Shown piece after piece: positions 13,846 through 20,128 of a DNA stretch of 20,194 bases (its first letter is position 1; each line of letters starts with the position of its first letter). A program made the translations under genes and the position numbers. Source of the DNA: a virus. Location of the stretch: the IMG/VR virus record IMGVR_UViG_3300025769_001128, positions 1-20,194 of that record; one strand, 5' to 3'. The notes under the pieces were generated by a model. The model was not told the DNA's origin. It worked only from the letters and a program-made list of their open reading frames with translations, and did no database searches.

Positions 13846-15966
13846 ATGGTACAAACATATAGTTTCACAATAGCTGGAACAGAAGTAGGAATTGCAGATG
13901 GTACAGGACCAAATTATGTTTTAATTGGCACTTCCATTACTTTAGCACGAAATAATAACACTGGTAATATTGCACGTGTACTTGTTGCAGATTCTATTAC
14001 AGATACTGTCACACCAGCTTCTGGTGATGAAGTAATTATTAAACGAGCAGATGCAAGTCAAGGTGGTGGTTCTTTATTACTTGAATCAGGTGATAAATTA
14101 TTACTTGAATCAGGTGATGAAATATTATTGGATTTTGAATTTGATTATGATATTGTATTTAAAGGCAATATAAAAAAGATAGAAGACACACCAAACAATA
14201 CAAAAGAAATTATTGTTTTAGATCCACTTCAAAAACTAAAATACGATTTGTTTGTAACAAGCTATGACAAAAATATAGATCCAGAAGCAGGAAAACTAAG
14301 TGCTATATTTTCAGATATTGCAACAAATGGGGGTTTTACTCCGTCAGTTGTAGATAGCGGAACGCTAAATGCAGTTGATAAATTTGTGTCTAATAATCAA
14401 TCACGATTAAACAGGATGCACTTAATTCAAAAATTGTTAAATTGGATATTCTATTACGATTATAATGACGATGTTATACGTTTAGAGCCACAAGGTTATG
14501 AAGCATACGGTACAGTGTTAAATGTTGGTTCACAAATTAAAAATATACCTAACTGGGAAGAAGACATTGAAGGTATGCGAAATAAAATAACAATTGATGG
14601 TGCGTTACAACGTGATACCCGAACAGATTCTTTTGACGGTGACGGCAACGAAACTGAATTTGAATTAACTTATACACCAGTATCGATTGAAACTAAAATA
14701 AGCGGTACGCTTCAAGTACTAGGAAAACTTGGTTCAACAACTGGGTATGATTATACGCTTGATACATTACGTAAAACAATTATTTTTGAAGTAGCACCAC
14801 CAAGCGGAACTAATAATGTTGTTGCTACATATTTAACTGATATTCCAACACCAGTAACTGGATTAAGTCAGACAAGTATTGATAGGTACGGATTAACACA
14901 AGCAGAGTTATTTAAGTTTCCTGATGTATTAACAGTAGCTGATGCAGAAATACGTTTACAGCAAATTTTAGAAGTATTAGAATTTGGTGAAATTAGTACA
15001 ACAATTATGACTGATGAATACGGTATAACTCTTGGTAATAAAATAACAATTGCAGACCCAATAAGAACTGCACGTGATGGTGATTATGTAGTTACTGAGA
15101 AAATAATTAACTACGGTGCAGAATATGATGTCTTAAAGATTGGTACGCCACGTGTTGATATAAGAGGACTTATTGAAACGATTGATGAACGATTAAAAGC
15201 ACTCGAAGGTACTGACCAAACTTTGACATCTATATTAAGAAGTTTAATTGCATCAGTTAGAACAAATGTAACATTTGCACGACAAGGGCTTAAACTTGAA
15301 CACAGAGCTATGGGCGATTCGTTAATACTTGGACACGATACACTTGGATATTTACGGACAGGGCTTGATAAGGAAATTGATTGCAGCGGTAATTCTAATC
15401 ACGGTACGTGGGCAGGAACTAATGTTTCAACTGGTGCTCAATTTACTGCGATGACTGATACTGATGACTTCCCGCTCAATAGACTTGCGTGTGGTACGTT
15501 TAATGGAACGGATCATAATATAACAGCAACAGTAAGCGAGGCAGGGATTGTTGCGTGTAGTTTCTTTATGTCGGTTGATACTAACTCACGTGATGTTATG
15601 GACTTAGGCAACAGCAATATTATATCAGTTGATGGTTCAGGCAATATATCGACTTCAGGCTTAACAGGTGTCACAACAACAGAAACAGCAGTCACTGGTG
15701 GAACTCACGTATATATGGAGTTCGATTCAATCACACTTACAAACCCGACAATCGGTTTTTCAAGTACATACTTTGACGGTAACCTTGATGAAGTAATGTT
15801 TTTTGATACAACACTCTCAACAACTGTGCAGCAAGAACTACGTGATAATCAATTTGGAAGCACAAGCACTAATTATACTAACTGCAAACTTTGGTACTCT
15901 TTCGATAATCCGAAGCTTGGTGATAGACGAGGAAGTTATGTCGAGGACTTTGATACAACATATTAG
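13846..15966 (+). CDS. Tail hub / tip protein with LLLESGD repeats and C-terminal LamG-like domain
   Basis: 706 residues. Residues about 1-65 form a beta domain. Residues 77-96 are a short tandem repeat (LLLESGDK, LLLESGDE, ILLD), a motif common in phage tail-tip proteins. Residues about 100-250 and 345-440 resemble the gp27-like hub: long strands and the region IRLEPQGYEAYGTV. Residues about 260-331 are the same beta module as in the connector and terminator. Residues 440-480 are a helical linker. Residues about 500-700 are LamG-like (CSGNSNHGTWAG, CGTFNGTDH, FDGNLDEVMFFDT) and would bind a host surface ligand. The hub caps the tail tube and anchors fibres. The fusion puts the adhesin directly on the hub. 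Confidence 0.7.
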   Translation: MVQTYSFTIAGTEVGIADGTGPNYVLIGTSITLARNNNTGNIARVLVADSITDTVTPASGDEVIIKRADASQGGGSLLLESGDKLLLESGDEILLDFEFDYDIVFKGNIKKIEDTPNNTKEIIVLDPLQKLKYDLFVTSYDKNIDPEAGKLSAIFSDIATNGGFTPSVVDSGTLNAVDKFVSNNQSRLNRMHLIQKLLNWIFYYDYNDDVIRLEPQGYEAYGTVLNVGSQIKNIPNWEEDIEGMRNKITIDGALQRDTRTDSFDGDGNETEFELTYTPVSIETKISGTLQVLGKLGSTTGYDYTLDTLRKTIIFEVAPPSGTNNVVATYLTDIPTPVTGLSQTSIDRYGLTQAELFKFPDVLTVADAEIRLQQILEVLEFGEISTTIMTDEYGITLGNKITIADPIRTARDGDYVVTEKIINYGAEYDVLKIGTPRVDIRGLIETIDERLKALEGTDQTLTSILRSLIASVRTNVTFARQGLKLEHRAMGDSLILGHDTLGYLRTGLDKEIDCSGNSNHGTWAGTNVSTGAQFTAMTDTDDFPLNRLACGTFNGTDHNITATVSEAGIVACSFFMSVDTNSRDVMDLGNSNIISVDGSGNISTSGLTGVTTTETAVTGGTHVYMEFDSITLTNPTIGFSSTYFDGNLDEVMFFDTTLSTTVQQELRDNQFGSTSTNYTNCKLWYSFDNPKLGDRRGSYVEDFDTTY
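14074..14118 (+). repeat. 24-nt tandem repeat encoding LLLESGD units
   Basis: Bases 14074-14094 recur exactly at 14098-14118 (21-nt identity, 24-nt period). They encode two LLLESGD units, with a diverged third unit following. This suggests recent duplication or conversion within the hub gene. Confidence 0.85.
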
Positions 15967-15969
15967 AAA

Positions 15970-16866
15970 ATGGCAGGAATAAAAACAACAAACGGTAAAA
16001 AGATTCTTTTGAATCGTGGTTTTAAGAGTTCTCCTGATTACAGTATCCCTTCACAATTTAAAGTGGGAACAAGCTCAACAGCTCCTGCTGTGACTGATAC
16101 TGATTTGGGTGCTTCAATACCAATAGATAACGGAACAACGAACGACGACGGAAGCAACCAATTAACAGGTTCTAACGGTGGTGACAATTCTACTGATAAT
16201 ACATCAGTCTTTAAACCAGGAGCAGGGCAATCAGATGACACTGCACAGAACTTAATTGCAAACAACGGTAACGCTACAAAGACTTGGGCAATATCAGACT
16301 TAGCTTCTGCTGGAACAGTGGTTGATGAAACGTATTATGTAAGTTTATGGCTTTACATTTTAAACGATACTGCAAAAGATAAATTATTGACAAGCGGTAC
16401 AGCAGTTGAAGTTAAGCTTGGAAGTGATTCAAGCAATTACTTTTCAAAGACATTTGAAGTTTCAACACTAGCAACTGGTTGGAATTATTTAGATCTTGGC
16501 GTATTAAATACTAATACAGAAGTTGGAACTGTTGGTAGTCCTGTTGATTACTTTGAAATAGTAGCAACAACAAACAATGCAACTGATACATTTAGTGCTG
16601 GTGATTTCGTATATGATTTATTGCGTAGTTACCAAGATTCAGATTTACTCAAAGACTTTACATCCACAGCAATTGACGAAGTGGCTTTAACAGTTACGAC
16701 TGTTTGCGAACTAAGTTCTAACGAAGCGAACGGTTTCGATATTGCTGAGATTGGTACGTTTAACACTGACGGTACACCTAAGATGGATGGTCGTGATACA
16801 TACACTGCGGAAAGTAAAGCGAGTACTGACGAGTTTAAATTTACAATAACAGAGGGCTTTAATTAA
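15970..16866 (+). CDS. Tail fibre / receptor-binding candidate
   Basis: 298 residues. The N-terminus (about 1-60: KTTNGKKILLNRGFK, then SQFKVGTSSTAPAVTDTDLGASIP) matches a fibre start seen in many tailed phages, where a VGTS...P...DT.L turn connects to the virion. Residues about 95-215 form a beta-sandwich resembling a carbohydrate-binding module (TYYVSLWLYILNDTAKDKL, then GWNYLDLGVLNT). The C-terminal part returns to a short-tail fibre pattern (EANGFDIAEIGTFNTDG, then EFKFTITEGFN). It is likely a host-binding fibre protein. The start is three bases after the hub stop. Confidence 0.65.
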   Translation: MAGIKTTNGKKILLNRGFKSSPDYSIPSQFKVGTSSTAPAVTDTDLGASIPIDNGTTNDDGSNQLTGSNGGDNSTDNTSVFKPGAGQSDDTAQNLIANNGNATKTWAISDLASAGTVVDETYYVSLWLYILNDTAKDKLLTSGTAVEVKLGSDSSNYFSKTFEVSTLATGWNYLDLGVLNTNTEVGTVGSPVDYFEIVATTNNATDTFSAGDFVYDLLRSYQDSDLLKDFTSTAIDEVALTVTTVCELSSNEANGFDIAEIGTFNTDGTPKMDGRDTYTAESKASTDEFKFTITEGFN

Positions 16867-16868
16867 AA

Positions 16869-17816
16869 ATGGCAGTTAAAAATACAAGATTAGGCGGAAC
16901 AGATTGGACAGATGATGTTCCTTTAGTTGCAGCAGACTTAAACGATACGTTTGATGCAGCAGTTGATGAAGTAGAAAAAGTAAATAACAAAGTCGGGTTT
17001 TGTTTGGAAACCATCCAAGATAGTAATGCAGATAATACAATGTATTCTGCTGGTGATGTAATTGCTAAATTTAAGATTACTGGTGGTACTGGTAATAATA
17101 TTGAAAACATTAGTGCTAACGTAGATTTTTATACAAGTTATTCAACACGACCAACATACAGGATTCAGTACTCAACAGACAACTCTGCGTGGACAACTAT
17201 CGCAACTGAACCGACTGCGATTGCGAATACTACACTTGGTGCGAGTGGCGGTATTGCAGGAACAGTAGACGGTCTTGCTAATGACACATACTATATCAGA
17301 GTAATTGGTGAAAGTCAATCATCTTATACTTCAATTAATAATTTTGATTTAAACTTTAGAACAGCTAATGGTCCAGGAAAAACCATTACTATTAAACGAG
17401 TTTCTATGAAAATTGTAACAGCAGCAGTTGCAGCATTAACTTCGGTATTAGATGCAGCAGCAACTTCAGCGACTGATAATATAGTATTGCCAGTTGTTAT
17501 ATCAGCACCGAACGGTGAAACTATTACATCTGTTTCTGCATTAGGTCATATTTACGGTGATTTACAGAGTAACTCTAGTACAGCAACTTCATCATTAGAA
17601 TACTCAACTGACGGAACAACTTATGCAGCTATGGATGAAGGCAATTCAGAAACATTCTCAGGTAATAGTGGTGAAGGTTGGAATCACCAAAACTATGGTA
17701 TGAAAGAATCATTAAGTTCAAACGATGTATATGTATCGTTTAATGTAGTTAAAGGTGCAACAGGTCAAGCATTACGAGTGGCACACGCACATTTATTTGT
17801 AGTTGCAACATACTAG
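16869..17816 (+). CDS. Tail fibre-like structural protein
   Basis: 315 residues. The N-terminal 40 residues (GGTDWTDDVPLVAADLNDTFDAAVDEVEKV) carry the V-L-x-A-A-D-L-N-D-T-F pattern typical of fibre and appendage proteins. The remainder is beta-rich with repeated Thr/Ser/Gly segments: FYTSYSTRPTYRIQYSTDNS near 83-102 and a similar SSLEYSTDGTTYAAMDEG later, suggesting two related beta domains. No catalytic motif is visible. It is the last clear virion gene of the block and its stop is followed by an 87-base gap with two hairpins before the next module. Confidence 0.65.
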   Translation: MAVKNTRLGGTDWTDDVPLVAADLNDTFDAAVDEVEKVNNKVGFCLETIQDSNADNTMYSAGDVIAKFKITGGTGNNIENISANVDFYTSYSTRPTYRIQYSTDNSAWTTIATEPTAIANTTLGASGGIAGTVDGLANDTYYIRVIGESQSSYTSINNFDLNFRTANGPGKTITIKRVSMKIVTAAVAALTSVLDAAATSATDNIVLPVVISAPNGETITSVSALGHIYGDLQSNSSTATSSLEYSTDGTTYAAMDEGNSETFSGNSGEGWNHQNYGMKESLSSNDVYVSFNVVKGATGQALRVAHAHLFVVATY

Positions 17817-17838
17817 AAAAATGCGATCACTCTTATGG

Positions 17839-17903
17839 TATATATCTACATTTGTAGGTATTTACCAAAACCGAATAATAACGATTCGGTTGGAAAAGGA
17901 AAA
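17839..17903 (+). promoter_or_regulatory. Non-coding spacer with TATA-like box and two hairpins before the membrane-protein cassette
   Basis: TATATAT (17839-17845) is followed by two inverted repeats: CTACA-TT-TGTAG (17846-17857) and AACCGAAT-7 nt-ATTCGGTT (17869-17891). If the box is used, the transcript would begin about where the second hairpin starts. Neither hairpin has a following T-run, so a terminator is unlikely. A regulated start for the downstream cassette is possible. Confidence 0.35.
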
Positions 17904-18098
17904 ATGGCAAAGAAAGAAACGAACAAAAAGTTCTCGTGGAAGAAGTTCTTACTGGGACTAGAAAAACCAGCAGTAACATTAATCGCTGCAGGACTGACAA
18001 TGTTGGCAGGTCAACCGCAATTCGCTTGGGTTGGCGGTATTTCTGCAGCAGCAGTCTGGGGAACAGCGAAGTGGTATGTTAAGGAGCATCTCCAATGA
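17904..18098 (+). CDS. Small two-helix membrane protein (holin-like)
   Basis: 64 residues from ATG 17904, preceded by a purine-rich GGAAAAGG. An in-frame ATG at 17835 exists but lies upstream of the hairpin and would add 23 residues without a ribosome-binding site. A strongly basic N-terminus (MAKKETNKKFSWKK) is followed by two hydrophobic stretches, about 19-36 and 41-57, joined by a short Gly-Gln-Pro turn, then a charged end. A short helical hairpin with charged ends is the layout of class II holins, though many small phage membrane proteins look alike. Its stop overlaps the next gene's ATG (ATGA). The pairing with a transglutaminase-fold enzyme suggests lysis or membrane passage, which is inference. 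Confidence 0.6.
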   Translation: MAKKETNKKFSWKKFLLGLEKPAVTLIAAGLTMLAGQPQFAWVGGISAAAVWGTAKWYVKEHLQ

Positions 18099-18802
18099 GC
18101 TTTAAACGACTGATACAAAAGCATTCAAAGGACATCTTTAATGCAAGTATCAGCCACTACTTCAAAACAATATACCGTTACGTAATCGACAGGAACTACC
18201 GAAAGTCGGTTAATCTTTCTAATTGGTTAGAAGCCCAAATACAAAATCCTTCTGAACAACTTAAACTACTTGCAGACAAGATCCAGTCACACCCGACTGA
18301 TGCAGACCAACAGATGATGGCTATCTTCAAGTATATCGAAAATTCACGTGGTCATATGAAGTATGTTTCTGATTCTATTAAATGGAAGACTATTGAGAAG
18401 TGGCAAACAGTTACTGAATCAGCTGAATCATTAACTGGCGATTGTGAAGACGGTGCAATCTTGATGTATGCTTTAGCAAGATATAAGGGTATAGACGTTA
18501 ATCAACTCTTAATCTTTTGCGGTGAAGTGATTAATCCGTACACTAAGAAGCGTGAGGGACACGCTTATTTGATGTATAAGCCACTATTCGACCCGTTCCA
18601 CTGGTTTAGTATGGACTGGTGTTATTTCCCACGTAGAGAGCGTTTAGATAGGCGAGAACGGTTCTATGTGAAAGATAAAAAGATTTATTTACAAAAAGCA
18701 TTAGTTAATAGTACATTCACGTATGTTGAGCATCCGATTTACTTGAATATTTGGTGGGCGTTCAACGAAGAATACGCAATAAAAGAGTTTACGAGAAAAT
18801 GA
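18095..18802 (+). CDS. Transglutaminase-like cysteine protein (papain-like fold)
   Basis: 235 residues. The transglutaminase-like catalytic layout is intact. Cys117 lies in LTGDCEDGAILMYALAR at the start of a helix, His156 in REGHAYLMYK, and Asp174 in FSMDWCYF. Helices before the Cys (about 70-115, including FKYIENSRGHMKYVSDS) match the domain's usual lead-in. Such proteins act as amide-bond hydrolases or cross-linkers. Among archaeal viruses, the pseudomurein endoisopeptidases of methanogen viruses use this fold and triad. Here it could cut a host envelope polymer or process virion protein. There is no signal peptide. It is coupled by ATGA overlaps to the upstream membrane protein and the downstream gene. 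The fold is confident, the substrate unknown. Confidence 0.78.
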   Translation: MSFKRLIQKHSKDIFNASISHYFKTIYRYVIDRNYRKSVNLSNWLEAQIQNPSEQLKLLADKIQSHPTDADQQMMAIFKYIENSRGHMKYVSDSIKWKTIEKWQTVTESAESLTGDCEDGAILMYALARYKGIDVNQLLIFCGEVINPYTKKREGHAYLMYKPLFDPFHWFSMDWCYFPRRERLDRRERFYVKDKKIYLQKALVNSTFTYVEHPIYLNIWWAFNEEYAIKEFTRK

Positions 18803-19023
18803 TAGAAGAACAACTGGAACTGCCAAACTTCAAAAGCTTGTTGCATCAAGCTTATATGAAGCACGAAGTGACAATGATGACCGATTTTTATACTAAGTTA
18901 TTGAATAACGGATTTCCCAATATTGGAAGGGATGAATTTATTCAGCAGTACATAGATTCAGGGTTATCGCAGCAATTCTACGAGACATACAAGAACTATT
19001 ACGGTAGAGGGAAAGATGTTTAA
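18799..19023 (+). CDS. Hypothetical 74-residue helical protein
   Basis: The start is ATG 18799, overlapping the previous TGA in the same ATGA arrangement as the gene before. A longer frame from 18751 lies inside the transglutaminase gene and is unlikely. The product is helical and mildly acidic (LPNFKSLLHQAYMKHE, then DEFIQQYIDSGLSQQFYETYKNYYG), with no Cys and no membrane segment. It resembles no family I know. It overlaps the following gene by eight bases, so it is translated within the same four-gene cassette and may regulate or chaperone the enzyme. Confidence 0.55.
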   Translation: MIEEQLELPNFKSLLHQAYMKHEVTMMTDFYTKLLNNGFPNIGRDEFIQQYIDSGLSQQFYETYKNYYGRGKDV

Positions 19024-19681
19024 GAAATTAAAACTATATTTGCAACGGATGCGGAAATCGTTCCGGCAAGGGTATTCAAAAAAGACTGCTTGTTACCGTA
19101 ACACATCTAAATTCTTACACGCTAAAGGTAAGTTTAAGTGTAATATTCACGGTGATTTAGATCCTAAAAAATACGCAAAGGGTTTTATGGGTGTGCAGTT
19201 TGGCTTGAAATACAGATTACTATATCCAGCGATCTTGACTGCTGATTTATTGTTTGGGAAGTTCAAGAAAACAAAAGTGCCTAAAGCAGACCATAATTAC
19301 TTACTTAAACGATTCGATGCTGCATACAATAAAGCTGTTAGAAATTGGGTTAAGTTCTATATCTATGGCGGTAATATTAACGGTAAGAGTAAAGCGTATA
19401 TCACGAAGAAAACAAAAGAACATTCTGCAGCACAATTATTAATGAGTGCTAAACAATGGATGATTACTATTTTACTTTACGACCAAGCATACAAAGAGTT
19501 CTTTAATATGTTTACTCTGGAGTATGCGAAAGAGTTGCAAAAAGAATTGAAGGGCAAGAACGCTAATCATTTAATTTACCATTCTAAAATAGTAGATGAC
19601 GTAGCGTACTTTAAACTAATTCGTGAAGTCAAAGAGAACGTCAACATTGGAATGTTCAACCAAGACGAAAAGAAAAACTAA
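19016..19681 (+). CDS. Hypothetical 221-residue basic protein
   Basis: Lys/Arg/Tyr-rich, starting MFKKLKLYLQRMRKSFRQGY. Two Cys and a His occur in the sequence CYRNTSKFLHAKGKFKCNIHGD at about 26-47, a possible metal site but unlike standard zinc fingers. Helical segments follow (HNYLLKRFDAAYNKAV, then SAAQLLMSAKQWMITILLYDQ near 140-160, moderately hydrophobic). No known motif is recognised. It ends the plus-strand gene block. Its stop overlaps the stop of a small minus-strand frame. The basic character suggests contact with nucleic acid or membrane. Coding is well supported by length and overlap with its neighbour. Confidence 0.6.
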   Translation: MFKKLKLYLQRMRKSFRQGYSKKTACYRNTSKFLHAKGKFKCNIHGDLDPKKYAKGFMGVQFGLKYRLLYPAILTADLLFGKFKKTKVPKADHNYLLKRFDAAYNKAVRNWVKFYIYGGNINGKSKAYITKKTKEHSAAQLLMSAKQWMITILLYDQAYKEFFNMFTLEYAKELQKELKGKNANHLIYHSKIVDDVAYFKLIREVKENVNIGMFNQDEKKN

Positions 19682-19782
19682 TGGTCCAGCATTTCTTGCT
19701 GACCTTTAAACACTAGATCCATCCATTCTTCAAATAGTTCATCATCTTCAAACATTCCGTCAATATCTTCTGGGTGTATCAT
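19678..19782 (-). CDS. Small acidic minus-strand frame, 34 residues
   Basis: ATG at 19780-19782 (complement) runs to TAG at 19678-19680, sharing bases with the stop of the plus-strand gene. The product is strongly acidic and amphipathic (starts MIHPEDIDGMFEDDE, ends QEMLDH). Codon structure and composition look protein-like. No clear ribosome-binding site is seen, and the upstream 30 bases contain an inverted repeat. It could be the last gene of a leftward operon or a chance frame. Confidence is low. Confidence 0.4.
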   Translation of the reverse strand: MIHPEDIDGMFEDDELFEEWMDLVFKGQQEMLDH

Positions 19783-19786
19783 TTTG

Positions 19787-19815
19787 AAAAGAGGCGGGGT
19801 GGTCAACCCCCTTTT
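19787..19815. terminator. Inverted repeat at the convergent gene junction
   Basis: GGGGT-GGTCA-ACCCC (19796-19810) is flanked by AAAAG (19787-19791) and CTTTT (19811-19815), which can extend the stem across a 4-nt bulge. The rightward strand ends in a T-run. It fits a terminator for the plus-strand late genes and may also act on the other strand. Confidence 0.5.
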
Positions 19816-19817
19816 GG

Positions 19818-20012
19818 ATGAAAACAAAAACCAGGTACAAATACGAAAACCTGCTCATCGACCAAATGAGTATAAAAGGGTGGGAAGCCCAAAGAGGTAG
19901 AAAGGGCTTCCCAGAGAGGTTTTTTACAAAACAACTAACAACGACGATAGTTGCAATGAGTATGAGCGGTAAAGCTCTTTTACATTGGTCGGACTTGGAC
20001 TTTACCGCTTGA
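19818..20012 (+). CDS. Uncertain 64-residue frame across two inverted repeats
   Basis: The frame starts ATG 19818 and ends two bases before the convergent zinc-ribbon stop. The residues YKYENLLIDQMSIKGWEAQRG-KGFPERFF recall the start of Holliday-junction resolvase/VRR-NUC type nucleases (acidic residue, helix, Gly-Trp, Arg, then Gly-x-PD), but the Asp is replaced by Glu and no later E-x-K is seen. There are more C/G-ending codons than in neighbouring genes and the DNA holds two 10-bp inverted repeats, so this may instead be a chance frame in a structured non-coding zone. No upstream ribosome-binding site is evident. Confidence 0.3.
   Translation: MKTKTRYKYENLLIDQMSIKGWEAQRGRKGFPERFFTKQLTTTIVAMSMSGKALLHWSDLDFTA
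19881..19913. repeat. Perfect 10-bp inverted repeat (TGGGAAGCCC)
   Basis: TGGGAAGCCC (19881-19890) and GGGCTTCCCA (19904-19913) are separated by 13 bases. T-rich tracts follow on both strands: six Ts from 19920 rightward, and four Ts beyond the left arm on the complement. A bidirectional terminator, an RNA element or a protein-binding site are all possible. The GC-rich stem stands out from the surrounding AT-rich DNA. Confidence 0.85.
19965..20009. repeat. Perfect 10-bp inverted repeat (AGCGGTAAAG)
   Basis: AGCGGTAAAG (19965-19974) and CTTTACCGCT (20000-20009) are separated by 25 bases. The left arm can alternatively form GAGC-GGTAAA-GCTC (19964-19977), followed by four Ts. Two mutually exclusive hairpins are therefore possible. 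The element lies directly downstream of the minus-strand zinc-ribbon stop. Confidence 0.85.
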
Positions 20013-20014
20013 AT

Positions 20015-20128
20015 TTAAGTTTTCTTTGGTATTATTACGACCTTATGACACGCAATACATTCAAACGTATCGCCATCTTGTACGATCCAACCGTCGTAAC
20101 AGTATGGACAATTAGGTGCTTCGCTCAT
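20015..20128 (-). CDS. Tiny zinc-ribbon protein, 37 residues
   Basis: ATG at 20126-20128 (complement) runs to TAA at 20015-20017. Two CxxC pairs, CPYC at residues 7-10 and CIAC at 24-27, are spaced as in a rubredoxin-like or zinc-ribbon knuckle, with YDGWIVQDGDTFE forming the connecting hairpin. A GAGGAAG ribosome-binding site lies about nine bases upstream. Proteins of this kind in viruses often bind nucleic acid or act as partners of transcription factors, but its specific role cannot be stated. It overlaps the end of another minus-strand frame that enters from the right edge, indicating a leftward operon convergent with the late genes. Confidence 0.7.
   Translation of the reverse strand: MSEAPNCPYCYDGWIVQDGDTFECIACHKVVIIPKKT

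Noticed and set aside
17835-17903. N-terminal extension of the two-helix membrane protein
   Set aside because: It runs through the hairpin region without a ribosome-binding site and gives an odd Tyr/Ile/Cys-rich start; ATG 17904 follows a purine-rich stretch and gives a typical basic N-terminus.
19783-20014. tRNA or CRISPR array in the structured intergenic zone
   Set aside because: No cloverleaf with a GTTCGAATC-like T-arm could be assembled, and the inverted repeats are each single and unrelated, unlike CRISPR repeats.
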